NCBI GenBank assembly: GCA_934481345.1
Contig: CAKSPF010000001.1
Location: 124,001 to 188,000 of the forward strand
Direction: 5' to 3'
DNA from: an uncultured Clostridia bacterium
GTDB lineage: Bacteria; Bacillota; Clostridia; UMGS1810
DNA length: 64,000 bases
Shown here: positions 16,602 to 25,781 of the stretch, piece by piece
How the letters are laid out: each line of letters begins with the position of its first letter
How positions within the stretch are numbered: position 1 is the first letter of the stretch
Position numbers and translations under genes: made by a program
Notes under the pieces: generated by a model
What the model was told of the DNA's origin: nothing
What the model saw: the letters and a program-made list of their open reading frames with translations, nothing else
The model's database searches: none

Positions 16602-17212
16602 TTAGTACCCCTTTCAAACCATGCCGAAGCATATGAAGCTATTGCAGGCATTACTGATTTAATATCTGTATTTGTTGTATTTATACATAACTGATAGCAG
16701 CGTTTATCTCCCCAGCTGTACGGAGAAATCATATCATGAATATCTTTTCTTGCTTTATCAATCTGCTTAATTCTTTTTTCATATTCACGGTCGGAAAAGC
16801 TTTGCCCGGAATTTTCACGGCTGCGGCAGCGTTCAATTTTGGAATCCATATCTGCGTATACGAAGATTTTAAACGGATTCAGTCCATCCAAGGCGCTGTC
16901 CGCACCTCTGCCCACAAATACACAGTTTCCTCTTGCGGCAAGCTCTTTTATTACTTTATGCTGCCTTGCAAGTATTGAGGCAGTGTTGCTCTGCGAAATA
17001 CCGGAAAAGCTTCTTGAAATTCTTATAGGATATTTGTTCAGCACTCCGCCCTCAAGCACTTTTTCAATATAGTCGGCATTTATTGAACTTTGCATAGCAA
17101 CCTGTTCTACTATTTCTCTGTCGTAATATGCAAAGCCCAGGATATCGGCAAGCCTTTTTCCTATCTCTCTGCCGCCGCTTCCGAATTCGCGGCTTACGGT
17201 AATAATTTTCAT
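16598..17212 (-). CDS. Cytidylate kinase-like family protein
   Basis: 204-aa P-loop kinase-like protein (Cytidylate_kin2 family). Seen: SREFGSGGREIGKRLADILG with the phosphate-binding loop at about residues 10-17, YYDREIVEQVA, and VFVGRGADSAL with the nucleoside-site Arg. It is close to CMP kinase in fold, but family members are separate from the housekeeping Cmk and their substrate is uncertain. It heads a two-gene operon with a MATE exporter. Confidence 0.8.
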   Translation of the reverse strand: MKIITVSREFGSGGREIGKRLADILGFAYYDREIVEQVAMQSSINADYIEKVLEGGVLNKYPIRISRSFSGISQSNTASILARQHKVIKELAARGNCVFVGRGADSALDGLNPFKIFVYADMDSKIERCRSRENSGQSFSDREYEKRIKQIDKARKDIHDMISPYSWGDKRCYQLCINTTNTDIKSVMPAIASYASAWFERGTK

Positions 17213-17243
17213 ATATAGCCTCCTTGTCAGTCAAAACAAAGCT

Positions 17244-17272
17244 ATTATAGCTTTATTTATCTCATTTGTCAA
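17244..17272 (-). promoter_or_regulatory. SigA-type promoter of the kinase-like/MATE operon
   Basis: On the minus strand perfect TTGACA (17272-17267), 17-bp spacer, TATAAT (17249-17244). Confidence 0.8.
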
Positions 17273-17311
17273 CTTATTTCAATAAACGTAATTTTTCGGA
17301 ACATTACGGTA

Positions 17312-17340
17312 TTGACTTTATACAATGATATATGTATAAT
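17312..17340 (+). promoter_or_regulatory. SigA-type promoter of the MFS gene
   Basis: TTGACT (17312-17317), 17-bp spacer, TATAAT (17335-17340). It is divergent from the promoter at 17272. Confidence 0.8.
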
Positions 17341-17370
17341 AGTGGCTGAATTAACTTTGGAGGCAAAATT

Positions 17371-18540
17371 ATGTATACTCTTTTACTTACAATAATTTAC
17401 ATAGCGTTTATAAGCCTCGGGCTTCCGGATTCGCTGCTTGGCTCGGGCTGGCCTGTTATGCACGGTGAGCTCGGTGTTCCCGTATCTTATGCCGGTATAA
17501 TCTCCATGATAATATCCGGCGGAACTATTGTATCAAGCCTGATGTCCGACCGCCTGACACGCAGATTCGGTGCAGGGCTTGTAACTGCCGCAAGTGTATT
17601 TATGACAGCAGCAGCTCTTTTTGGATTTTCAATATCAAATACCTTTTTGCTTTTATGCCTGTGGGCAATTCCATACGGCTTGGGCACAGGCGCGGTGGAT
17701 GCCGCACTGAACAATTATGTTGCTCTGCACTATTCATCACGCCATATGAGCTGGCTGCACTGCTTTTGGGGTGTCGGTGCGTCGATAAGCCCATACATAA
17801 TGGGAATCTGCCTTTCTCACGGCTTCGGATGGCACAACGGTTACAAATTTGTAGCTGTTTTGCAATTTGTGTTAACTGCAATCTTATTTTTTAATCTTCC
17901 GCTTTGGAAAATTAATGCAAATAAAAATGAGAAATATCAATCTGCCGGTATAGGACTTGCAGATACGCTTAAAATAAAGGGAGTAAAATACATACTCATT
18001 GCATTTTTTGCTTACTGTGCCATGGAAACCACAGCTTACATGTGGGCAAGCACCTATCTGTATGAATACAAGAATCTGAGCTCCGATATTTCCGCGAAAT
18101 TTGCCTCGCTGTTTTTTATCGGCATTACGGCAGGAAGATTTGCATGCGGTTTTGTCGCAAATAAACTTGGTGACAAACGGCTTATACGTTTTGGCTCTGT
18201 CATTATTTCAATCGGTGTTTTGATGATTATTATTCCCTTGAAAACAACCGTTGCATTAGCCGGACTCATAACAGTCGGGCTTGGCTGCGCGCCGATATAT
18301 CCGTCAATTATACACTCTACTCCCCATAATTTCGGCAAACAAAATTCACAGTCAATTATAGGAATACAAATGGCAAGTGCATATATCGGCTCTACATTCA
18401 TGCCGCCGATTTTCGGATTTCTGGCGGAAAAAGTTTCTGTCAGCCTGTATCCGTATTACATTGCGGTATTTTTATTACTTATGATTATCATGTGCGAACT
18501 TCTAAATAAATCCACTCATACAAAAACCGCAGAAGATTAA
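17371..18540 (+). CDS. MFS transporter (fucose permease-like)
   Basis: 389-aa, twelve-helix major facilitator. Seen: FISLGLPDSLLGSGWPVMHG, the loop motif SDRLTRRFGAGLV between helices 2 and 3, and ALNNYVALHYSSRHMSWLHCFWGVGA, typical of FucP/YfkF-like permeases of Firmicutes. Likely a sugar or drug carrier; substrate unknown. GGAGG precedes the start. It is a single gene whose end falls inside the bidirectional terminator shared with thrS. Confidence 0.8.
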   Translation: MYTLLLTIIYIAFISLGLPDSLLGSGWPVMHGELGVPVSYAGIISMIISGGTIVSSLMSDRLTRRFGAGLVTAASVFMTAAALFGFSISNTFLLLCLWAIPYGLGTGAVDAALNNYVALHYSSRHMSWLHCFWGVGASISPYIMGICLSHGFGWHNGYKFVAVLQFVLTAILFFNLPLWKINANKNEKYQSAGIGLADTLKIKGVKYILIAFFAYCAMETTAYMWASTYLYEYKNLSSDISAKFASLFFIGITAGRFACGFVANKLGDKRLIRFGSVIISIGVLMIIIPLKTTVALAGLITVGLGCAPIYPSIIHSTPHNFGKQNSQSIIGIQMASAYIGSTFMPPIFGFLAEKVSVSLYPYYIAVFLLLMIIMCELLNKSTHTKTAED

Positions 18541-18555
18541 ATCCTCTGCGGTTTT
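18523..18555. terminator. Bidirectional terminator between the MFS gene and thrS
   Basis: AAAACCGCAGA pairs with TCTGCGGTTTT across one A-C mismatch and a GAT/ATC extension; both convergent transcripts get a T tail. Confidence 0.8.
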
Positions 18556-18560
18556 ATTAT

Positions 18561-20324
18561 CTACTCCCTGCTTTTGATTTCGGCAGTAATTTTTGATATA
18601 AATTCATTCAAATCCATGCTCTCTGTTTTTGAAGTATCTCTGCTGCGAACCGATACATTTTCCTCATCGGCTTCTTTCTGGCCTATTATAAGCATATAAG
18701 GAACTCGGTCTGTATACTGCGCCTGTCGTATCATATACCCTATTTTTTCGTTTCTGTCATCAAGTTCACAGCGTATACCGGCGCTTCTTAATGCATCGTA
18801 AACCTTTCTGCCGTATTCGGCACTTTTTTCGGATACAAGCAAAACCTTTGCCTGAACCGGAGAAAGCCAGACGGGGAACTTTCCGGCGTAGTGTTCCGTT
18901 ATAATACCGATAAATCTTTCTATTGAACCGAAACAAACGCGGTGTATCATAATAGGTCTTTGCTTTTCGCCGTTTTCGTCGGTATATTCCAGTTTGAAAT
19001 TTTGAGGCATCTGAAAATCAAGCTGTATTGTGCCGCACTGCCACGTTCTGCCCAAAGAATCTTCAAGGTGAAAATCAATCTTCGGTCCGTAGAAAGCTCC
19101 GTCGCCTTCATTTACCGTATACGGCAAATCAAGAAGTTCAAGTGCATTTTTCAAACCCTCTGTGGCAGCCTGCCAATCCTCATCGCTGCCCATACTGTCG
19201 TCCGGTCTTGTAGACAGTTCTATGGAATATTTAAACCCGAATTTATCGTAAACTTCATTAATAAGATTTACAACACCTTTGATTTCCTCTGTGATTTGCT
19301 CACGGCGCATAAATATATGTGCGTCATCCTGAGTAAAGCACCTCACGCGGAATAATCCGTGAAGCGCTCCTCTGAGCTCGTGGCGGTGCACCAGACCAAG
19401 CTCGCCGACACGCATCGGAAGCTCTCTGTAACTGTGCGGAACACTCCGGTATACCATAACTCCGCCGGGACAGTTCATCGGTTTTATACAATAATCCTCT
19501 CCGTCTATCTGCGTTGAATACATATTATCTTTGTAATGTTCCCAGTGACCGCTTGTTTCCCAAAGCCGACGGTTCATGATAAGCGGAGTGGAAACCTCTA
19601 CATAATTATCTCTTGTGTGTATATCGCGCCAATAATCTATAAGAGCGTTTTTGATAATCATACCCTTTGGCAAAAAGAACGGAAAACCGGGAGCTTCATC
19701 ACGCATCATAAAGAGTCCCATTTCTTTTCCTATTTTTCTGTGGTCGCGCTTTGCGGCTTCTTCCTGAAGTTTGATATAATCATTAAGTTGCTGCTGCGTT
19801 TCAAAAGCAATACCGTTTATTCTGGTAAGCATTTTATTGTTATTGTCATTTTTCCAGTAGGCACCGGAAACACCCGTAAGTTTGAACGCTTTCAAAGCCT
19901 GTGTGGAAGTCAGGTGCGGCCCGCGGCACATATCAATATAATCGCCCTGCTGATAAAAGCTTAAAACCTCATTTTCGGACAAATCCATAATATGCTCTCT
20001 CTTGAACGGCTCATGTCTTTTTTCCATAAGCTCAATGGCGTCATTTCTGCTTAGAATAAAAGGCTTTATCGGAAGATTTTCCTTTACAATTTTTCTCATT
20101 TCGTTTTCAATAAGTGAAAGGTCTGCTTCGGTAAGCTTTACATCACCCAAATCGACATCATAATAAAATCCCTTTTCGGTCGCCGGTCCATAGGCAAACG
20201 AGCTGTCCGGCCATAGCCTCTGTATCGCCTGAGCCATCACATGTGCGGCAGTATGACGCAAGACATGTAATTTCTCTTCATCGGCACAATCCTTTACCGA
20301 AGAATCACTGTAAATTATTTTCAC
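18561..20324 (-). CDS. thrS: Threonyl-tRNA synthetase lacking the TGS domain
   Basis: 587 aa from a GTG start. Charges tRNA-Thr with threonine. The usual N-terminal TGS domain is missing: after ~15 residues the editing domain begins (LRHTAAHVMAQAI), giving a protein about 50 residues shorter than E. coli ThrRS, as in many Clostridia. The class II core has FFLPKGM, MNCPGGVMVY with a zinc-ligand Cys, RHELRGALHGLFRVRCFTQDDAHIF, and IHRVCFGSIERF (motif 3 Arg), followed by the anticodon domain. The GTG has AGGAG nine bases upstream; the ATG 19 codons earlier has none and lies in the T-box terminator. Confidence 0.93.
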   Translation of the reverse strand: MKIIYSDSSVKDCADEEKLHVLRHTAAHVMAQAIQRLWPDSSFAYGPATEKGFYYDVDLGDVKLTEADLSLIENEMRKIVKENLPIKPFILSRNDAIELMEKRHEPFKREHIMDLSENEVLSFYQQGDYIDMCRGPHLTSTQALKAFKLTGVSGAYWKNDNNNKMLTRINGIAFETQQQLNDYIKLQEEAAKRDHRKIGKEMGLFMMRDEAPGFPFFLPKGMIIKNALIDYWRDIHTRDNYVEVSTPLIMNRRLWETSGHWEHYKDNMYSTQIDGEDYCIKPMNCPGGVMVYRSVPHSYRELPMRVGELGLVHRHELRGALHGLFRVRCFTQDDAHIFMRREQITEEIKGVVNLINEVYDKFGFKYSIELSTRPDDSMGSDEDWQAATEGLKNALELLDLPYTVNEGDGAFYGPKIDFHLEDSLGRTWQCGTIQLDFQMPQNFKLEYTDENGEKQRPIMIHRVCFGSIERFIGIITEHYAGKFPVWLSPVQAKVLLVSEKSAEYGRKVYDALRSAGIRCELDDRNEKIGYMIRQAQYTDRVPYMLIIGQKEADEENVSVRSRDTSKTESMDLNEFISKITAEIKSRE

Positions 20325-20350
20325 AAAAATCAACTCCTGATTAAAATAAT

Positions 20351-20605
20351 AAAAAACACCCTCAACTGCCCGCAAATGCATTGCAAGCAGTCAAGGGTGC
20401 ATAATTTCAGATGCACGGTTCCACCTTGAATTTTAACTCATCGGATTCAGACAAATCCTATTCTTTAACGCAGAAATACGATAACGCTTACTGAGAATTT
20501 TGGGCGTTACAGCTCCGGAACGGTTTTCACTAAAGCATAGCATAAGGAACTCACAGCAAATATTCCTCTCTCTGAATGATCCGCAACAGCTACTCTTTCC
20601 ATCAC
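20351..20605 (-). promoter_or_regulatory. Threonine T-box leader of thrS
   Basis: On the minus strand the canonical T-box GGTGGAACCGTGC lies at 20425-20413. A Stem I with GTGAAA-ACC-GTTCC puts the specifier at ACC (20524-20522), a threonine codon. The antiterminator bulge reads UGGA, whose A pairs with discriminator U73 of the tRNA-Thr at 47473. The terminator is CACCCTTGACTGC with GCAGTTGAGGGTG (13 pairs, two G-U) and T6 (20399-20351). Uncharged tRNA-Thr should switch thrS on. Confidence 0.93.
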
Positions 20606-20627
20606 AGCTTTTAAATATTCAACTGAT

Positions 20628-20659
20628 ATTATAATGCCACAGTTTTTGTGTTTTGTCAA
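20628..20659 (-). promoter_or_regulatory. Possible thrS promoter
   Basis: TTGACA (20659-20654) and TATAAT (20633-20628) on the minus strand, but the spacer is 20 bp, longer than usual. No better pair lies before the T-box. Confidence 0.35.
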
Positions 20660-20674
20660 TACAAAAATTTAAAA

Positions 20675-21652
20675 TTAACGTTCTTCTCTGAAATACGGCA
20701 AACCGAGCGATGCCGGTGCCTGGTTTTCCTTTTTGTTTCTTACACTGGTGAGAACCAGCACAACTATAGTTACAACATAAGGAAGCATTTCAAAAAGCTT
20801 TTTTGCATTAACGGAAATTCCGGGTATATATGTGGGAATAACATACAAAGCGCCGAACAAAAACGAACCCAATATGCTCAGACTCGGTTTCCAAAGTGCA
20901 AAAATAACCAAAGCTATTGCAAGCCAACCGCGGTCGCCGAATGCATTGTTTGACCACACACCGTTTGCATAGTCCATAACATAGTATAAACCGCCAAGTC
21001 CTGCAACCACACTTCCTATGCAAGTAAACGCATATTTGTATCCGGTAACGTTAATTCCTGCCGCATCTGCGGTCTTCGGGCTTTCTCCGACAGCACGGAG
21101 ATGAAGTCCTATTCTCGTTTTATTAATCATATATGATGCCGCCAGAGCAATAATTACTGCAAGATATGCCAAAAATCCGTAAGAAAAAAGCAAATCCCCT
21201 ACCCAGCCGAGCTTATCGGCAAAAGGCAATGTGGTTTTGAACACTTTACTTGTGGTATTAAGTGAAATTGACGGAACATCACTTTTTGTTATGGTAATAA
21301 GCGAACCTCCGAAAAAGTTTCCCAGTCCCACACCAAAAGTTGTAAGTGCAAGTCCGGTAACATTTTGGTTGGCACGGAGCGTAACCGTTAAAAAGCAGTA
21401 TATAAGCCCCATTATAAGCGAACCTATTATGCAAGCAATAAAAGGTATCAGCACTGCCAGCAAAGGATTGACAGCCGCAGTTGACTGTTCGTAAATAAAG
21501 GCTCCTGCCACACCGCTTATTGCACCTACATACATTATTCCCGGTATACCGAGGTTAAGGTGACCTGATTTTTCAGTAAGAATTTCGCCTGTCGAACCGT
21601 AAAGCAGCGGTATACCCTGCATCACGGCACGCTGAATAATTATTGAAATCAT
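20675..21652 (-). CDS. Nucleoside-type ABC transporter permease (second permease)
   Basis: 325-aa membrane subunit of a BMP-dependent ABC importer (YufQ/NupQ-like, branched-chain permease fold). Seen: LLYGSTGEILTEKSGHLNLGIPGIMYVGA at the start and GLHLRAVGESPKTADAAGINVTGYKYAF, the cytoplasmic loop that docks on the ATPase. Overlaps the upstream permease by four bases. Last gene of the operon; no clear terminator before the thrS promoter region. Confidence 0.88.
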   Translation of the reverse strand: MISIIIQRAVMQGIPLLYGSTGEILTEKSGHLNLGIPGIMYVGAISGVAGAFIYEQSTAAVNPLLAVLIPFIACIIGSLIMGLIYCFLTVTLRANQNVTGLALTTFGVGLGNFFGGSLITITKSDVPSISLNTTSKVFKTTLPFADKLGWVGDLLFSYGFLAYLAVIIALAASYMINKTRIGLHLRAVGESPKTADAAGINVTGYKYAFTCIGSVVAGLGGLYYVMDYANGVWSNNAFGDRGWLAIALVIFALWKPSLSILGSFLFGALYVIPTYIPGISVNAKKLFEMLPYVVTIVVLVLTSVRNKKENQAPASLGLPYFREER

Positions 21653-22731
21653 TTTGAAGCCTCCTCACTGTTTTCGGTATAAAGCTTTATTTTATAATTT
21701 ATGAAAAATTCGCTGCCGATAATAAAGAATATAATAATACCGGTTATTATATCCGAGAAGGAATCATTGAGTCTGAATACCTCGGATATCTGCGACGCTC
21801 CCTTCTCAAGAAAAACTATGAGAAGCGATGTGAGAACCATAAATACCGGGTTGAATTTTGCAAGCCAGGAAACAAGTATTGCGGTAAAGCCTCTGCCGCC
21901 TGCGGTGTCGCTTTTAAGCGAGTGATCTGTGCCTGCGACCAAAAGCAAGCCGGCTATACCGCATATGGCACCGGACAGAAGAACTGTTCTTGTAATAACC
22001 TTTTTGATGTTAATACCTATGTAACGCGCGGTGTTTTCACTTTCGCCGACAACGGAGATTTCATATCCCTGTTTGCTGTAACGAAGATATATGTACATAA
22101 CTACCGTCAAGACGGCAACAACGAGAATATTGAGCAAATACGGATAATTTCCTATTATCGGAAGCTGTCCCATTTCGAGAGTACGCGGAGTACCCGACCC
22201 CTTAGGAACAGACCATTCAAGCGTGTAATATGCTACAATCTGCATTGCGACATAGTTCATCATAAGTGTAAAGAGCGTTTCGTTTGCGCGCCATGCTGCC
22301 TTAAAAACTGCCGGTATGAGCGCCCATACGGCACCTGCCGCAACGCTTGAAACAATCATTATTATATATAATGTTGAGTTCGGCATTTTACCTCCGAGAT
22401 AAATCATACATGCTGCCGCAGCAAGTCCGCCCATGAGAACCTGTCCCTCAGCTCCGAGGTTCCAAAAGCGCATTTTAAAAGCAGGAGTCACAGCAAGAGC
22501 AATACACAAAAGCATTGCTACATTCTGCATAAGGTTCCATATACGGCGTTCCGTTCCGAAAGCACCGTCAAACATTGACACATATACGTCAATCGGATTA
22601 AGACCGGTAAGAGAAAGCGTTATAATTCCGCATACAATAAGCGCAGCCGCAACAGCCACAATGCGGATTATCCATGCTTTCCACCAAACGATAGCGTCAC
22701 GTTTTGCAATATGAAACAACATGTTATTCAT
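21649..22731 (-). CDS. Nucleoside-type ABC transporter permease (first permease)
   Basis: 360-aa membrane subunit, partner of the downstream permease (YufP/NupP-like). Seen: NLGAEGQVLMGGLAAAACMIYL and YEISVVGESENTARYIGINIKKV, the EAA-like docking loop. The start at 22731 is chosen because AAAGGAGAGAAAGCTG precedes it; it overlaps the ATPase stop by eight bases. The longer frame starts inside the ATPase gene with no ribosome site. Confidence 0.88.
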   Translation of the reverse strand: MNNMLFHIAKRDAIVWWKAWIIRIVAVAAALIVCGIITLSLTGLNPIDVYVSMFDGAFGTERRIWNLMQNVAMLLCIALAVTPAFKMRFWNLGAEGQVLMGGLAAAACMIYLGGKMPNSTLYIIMIVSSVAAGAVWALIPAVFKAAWRANETLFTLMMNYVAMQIVAYYTLEWSVPKGSGTPRTLEMGQLPIIGNYPYLLNILVVAVLTVVMYIYLRYSKQGYEISVVGESENTARYIGINIKKVITRTVLLSGAICGIAGLLLVAGTDHSLKSDTAGGRGFTAILVSWLAKFNPVFMVLTSLLIVFLEKGASQISEVFRLNDSFSDIITGIIIFFIIGSEFFINYKIKLYTENSEEASK

Positions 22732-24295
22732 CAGCTTTCTCTCCTTTCTCAATATCATTTATGCTTTGTGAGGACGATTTTGATTTTGTCATAAGCAGTC
22801 CTATTTCCTCTTTGGAAGCCGTTCTTCCGTCAACGACAGCCGCAACCTCGCCGCCGCCTATAACAAGTATTCTGTCGCACAGCTCAATCAGAACGTCAAG
22901 GTCTTCTCCGACAAATATAACGGCAGCGCCCTTTTCTTTCTGTTCGTTCAAAAGATTATATATCGTATATGAGGAGTTAATATCAAGACCTCTAACCGGA
23001 TATGCAGCCATTAATACTGTCGGTGCAGAAGCAATTTCCCTGCCGACAAGCACTTTTTGCACATTACCTCCGGATAACCGTCTTACCGGTGTGTTTACAT
23101 CCGGTGTTGACACTTCCAGTCTGTCAATGATTTCATCAGCAAGCGACTTGGGAGCCTTGCGCTCCAAAAACATGGATTTTCCTTTTCTGTAGCTTCTGAG
23201 CATCATGTTATCAACAATATCCATATTGCCTACAAGTCCCATACCAAGCCTGTCTTCCGGTACAAAAGCAAGACGGACACCCATCTCGCGTATCTGAAGC
23301 GGAGTTTTATCTCTTAAATTTTCCGTTTGATTATTTTTGGGATTATTATAGAGTATTTTACCGCCGTCAAGATGCTGAAGTCCTGCAATAGCCTCAAGAA
23401 GCTCACGCTGACCGCTTCCTGCAATACCGGCAACACCGAGTATTTCGCCCGAACGTGCCGCAAAAGATACATTATTCAGGATCTTAACTCCCTCGCGGTT
23501 ATGGCAGCAAATATTCTCTACTACAAGTCTGTCACAGGCATTTTTCGGCTCGCTTCTTTTTATGTTAAGCTGGATTTTCTTTCCGACCATCATTTCGGTA
23601 AGCTGTGTTTCGTTTGTTTCGCTTGTATTTACAGTTCCTATGTACTCGCCTTTTCTTAAAACTGCAACCCTGTCCGAAAGAGAAAGCACCTCGTGAAGCT
23701 TATGAGTGATGATTACAATTGCCTTTCCTGCATCACGCATTTTTCTCAAAACAGCAAAGAGTTTCTGCGTTTCCTGAGGAGTAAGAACTGCTGTGGGCTC
23801 GTCAAGAATAAGTATATCGGCTCCTCTGAACAAAACCTTTATAATCTCAACGGTCTGCTTTTCGGAAACCGACATTTCATAAATTTTCTTAAACGGATCT
23901 ATATCAAAGCCGTATTGATCGCTTATTTCTTTGACGCGCTTTGCATATTCTTTCATATTAAAACCTGCATCATCTTTAAGACCGAGAACAATATTCTCAA
24001 CAGCAGTAAACACATCAACAAGTTTAAAATGCTGATGAATCATGCCGATTTTATAATTAAAAGCGTCCTTCGGAGAATGAATAACGACTTCTTTTCCGTC
24101 TATGAGTATTTCACCGCTGTCCGGAAAGTATATACCGGAAATCATATTCATAAGAGTGGTTTTTCCGCTGCCGTTTTCACCGAGTATAGAAAGTATCTCT
24201 CCGCGGTTAAAAGTAAGCGATACGTCCTTATTGGCAACAACTTTGCCAAAGGTTTTGGTAATATTTCTAAGTTCAATTGCGGCGTTTGCGCTCAT
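22724..24295 (-). CDS. Nucleoside-type ABC transporter, tandem ATPase
   Basis: 523-aa ATPase with two nucleotide-binding domains, as in RbsA/YufO/NupO. First domain: Walker A GENGSGKTT (residues ~39-47), MSVSEKQ signature, Walker B ILILDEPTAVL. Second domain: degenerate Walker A GIAGSGQRE, signature LSGGNVQK, and AAYPVRGLD in place of the normal Walker B, usual for this family. Drives uptake of nucleosides or purines delivered by the BMP lipoprotein. Confidence 0.9.
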   Translation of the reverse strand: MSANAAIELRNITKTFGKVVANKDVSLTFNRGEILSILGENGSGKTTLMNMISGIYFPDSGEILIDGKEVVIHSPKDAFNYKIGMIHQHFKLVDVFTAVENIVLGLKDDAGFNMKEYAKRVKEISDQYGFDIDPFKKIYEMSVSEKQTVEIIKVLFRGADILILDEPTAVLTPQETQKLFAVLRKMRDAGKAIVIITHKLHEVLSLSDRVAVLRKGEYIGTVNTSETNETQLTEMMVGKKIQLNIKRSEPKNACDRLVVENICCHNREGVKILNNVSFAARSGEILGVAGIAGSGQRELLEAIAGLQHLDGGKILYNNPKNNQTENLRDKTPLQIREMGVRLAFVPEDRLGMGLVGNMDIVDNMMLRSYRKGKSMFLERKAPKSLADEIIDRLEVSTPDVNTPVRRLSGGNVQKVLVGREIASAPTVLMAAYPVRGLDINSSYTIYNLLNEQKEKGAAVIFVGEDLDVLIELCDRILVIGGGEVAAVVDGRTASKEEIGLLMTKSKSSSQSINDIEKGEKADE

Positions 24296-24339
24296 TTACC
24301 GACCATTCCTTTCATTCAAATTCTTTTGTAAACGACTAC

Positions 24340-24366
24340 AGGCGGAGCAGAAAGTTTGCTCCGCCT
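24340..24366 (-). repeat. Intercistronic hairpin between BMP lipoprotein and ATPase genes
   Basis: AGGCGGAGCA pairs perfectly with TGCTCCGCCT around a 7-nt loop, but no T run follows in the direction of transcription. It is better read as an mRNA-stabilising hairpin that leaves more of the upstream lipoprotein message, or a weak terminator. Confidence 0.6.
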
Positions 24367-24387
24367 ATTATCTAAACAAATCAAATC

Positions 24388-25599
24388 TTAAAACATTGTG
24401 TTAAGAAGTTTGATACCGTCAATCTGAATATCAAAGTAAGGTGCCGAACGCTTTTCTGACTCGTGGAAATATCCGCCGTCTATAACTTCGGTATCCTTTT
24501 CGTTCTTTTCGTCAGAATCAACATCAGCCTTGTATGAATCAAGGTTTTTACCTTCTACAGTAAACTTGGAAGTATCAAATACATGAAGCGAGCCGTCTTC
24601 AAAAGCAGCCTTTGCTTCATCAATAGCTTCCTGAGTGCCCTTAGCTGCAACTTTTTCGTTTATATCTGTAAGAACTACAGAACCTTCTTTGATACCGCCG
24701 CACCAGTCATAAGGAATTTTGTCACCCTTAAGGTAGCTGTTGATTACAAATTCGTAATAAGGAGCCCAGTTAATTCTTGAAGAAACGATAAAGGTGTTCG
24801 GGCAAGCCTTCTGTGTGCTTCCGTTGTATGATACATTAGGAATATTTTTATTTTCACATGCTGTAGGAGCACCCATTGAGTCTGCATGCTGGCTTATGAG
24901 TTTGCAGCCGTTGCTTATAAGCTTTGTAGCAGCTTCTTTCTCTTTTGTTTCATCATACCAGCTTCCCGTAAACTCAACTTCCATAGTAGCGGAGGGGCAA
25001 ACAGAACGTGCACCGAGGAAGAATGAAGTATAACCTGAAATAACCTCAGCATAAGTATACGCACCTACATAACCGATTTTTGCATCGTCTGCCGAAAAAT
25101 CACCGTTAGCAATCATTTCATTAAGCTTTAATCCTGCTGCTATACCTGCAAGGTATCTTCCTTCATAAATTGATGCGAAAGCATTGTGGAAATTAGCAAG
25201 CTTTTCTGTGTGAGCCTTTGTACCTGTTGCATGGCAGAACTGAACCTTCGGGAACTCTTTTGCAGCTTTAAGAAGATACGGTTCATGACCGAAGCTGTCT
25301 GCAAAAATGATGTCACAGCCTTTGTCTGCGAGGTCTGCTGCTGCTTCATAGCACTCATTGCCCTCAGGAATATTTGTTTTGAAAATAACCTGATCGTCTG
25401 AAAGATTGAGTGATTTCTTCACTGCATCGGCAGCATCCATAAAGTTTTTGTCGTAAGTTGAGTTTTCATCATGCAAGAAGATAAAACCAACCTTAACGCC
25501 CTTATCATTGCCGCCTTTGGCAGCATCGTCTTTCTTACCGCAAGCGCCCATAGCGAATACCATGGTTACAGCAAGAAGTAATGCGAGTAACTTTTTCAT
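24388..25599 (-). CDS. BMP-family nucleoside-binding lipoprotein
   Basis: 403-aa substrate-binding lipoprotein of the Bmp/PnrA-like family. Residues 1-20 are a lipoprotein signal ending AMGAC with the lipid-anchored Cys. Seen: VKVGFIFLHDENSTYDKNFMDAA, GCDIIFADSFGHEPYLLKAA, KIGYVGAYTYAEVISGYTSFFLGA and ISQHADSMG, the PnrA-like pattern. With the tandem ATPase and two permeases it forms a purine nucleoside importer (inference from family). GGAGG precedes the ATG; the longer frame would put 48 extra residues before the signal. Confidence 0.9.
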   Translation of the reverse strand: MKKLLALLLAVTMVFAMGACGKKDDAAKGGNDKGVKVGFIFLHDENSTYDKNFMDAADAVKKSLNLSDDQVIFKTNIPEGNECYEAAADLADKGCDIIFADSFGHEPYLLKAAKEFPKVQFCHATGTKAHTEKLANFHNAFASIYEGRYLAGIAAGLKLNEMIANGDFSADDAKIGYVGAYTYAEVISGYTSFFLGARSVCPSATMEVEFTGSWYDETKEKEAATKLISNGCKLISQHADSMGAPTACENKNIPNVSYNGSTQKACPNTFIVSSRINWAPYYEFVINSYLKGDKIPYDWCGGIKEGSVVLTDINEKVAAKGTQEAIDEAKAAFEDGSLHVFDTSKFTVEGKNLDSYKADVDSDEKNEKDTEVIDGGYFHESEKRSAPYFDIQIDGIKLLNTMF

Positions 25600-25646
25600 T
25601 GTTTCTCCTCCGATTAAAATTAATTTTTTATGATAAAACAATTTAT

Positions 25647-25712
25647 CACTATAATAGTGTATCAAATCCGACAAATAATCGCAATACTCATTTAATATCA
25701 AATTTGACAAAT
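25647..25712. promoter_or_regulatory. Direct repeats and a palindrome upstream of the BMP gene
   Basis: ATCAAATCCGACAAAT (25661-25676) and ATCAAATTTGACAAAT (25697-25712) match at 14 of 16 positions with a 36-bp period. Next to them CACTATAATAGTG (25647-25659) is a short palindrome in the probable promoter region. Both suggest operator sites; the regulator is unknown. Confidence 0.5.
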
Positions 25713-25781
25713 CTCGTTTTCTATTTTTGGCAAAATTCAACAATATATTTTTTTGCTTTCACAATATAGTCAAGCTAAATA

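Noticed and set aside
20382..20640. A small gene in the 290-bp gap upstream of thrS
   Set aside because: The gap is fully explained by the T-box leader and promoter region.
24340..24366. Terminator after the BMP lipoprotein gene
   Set aside because: Strong stem but no T run on the minus strand, and the ABC genes follow with no other promoter that I could find.
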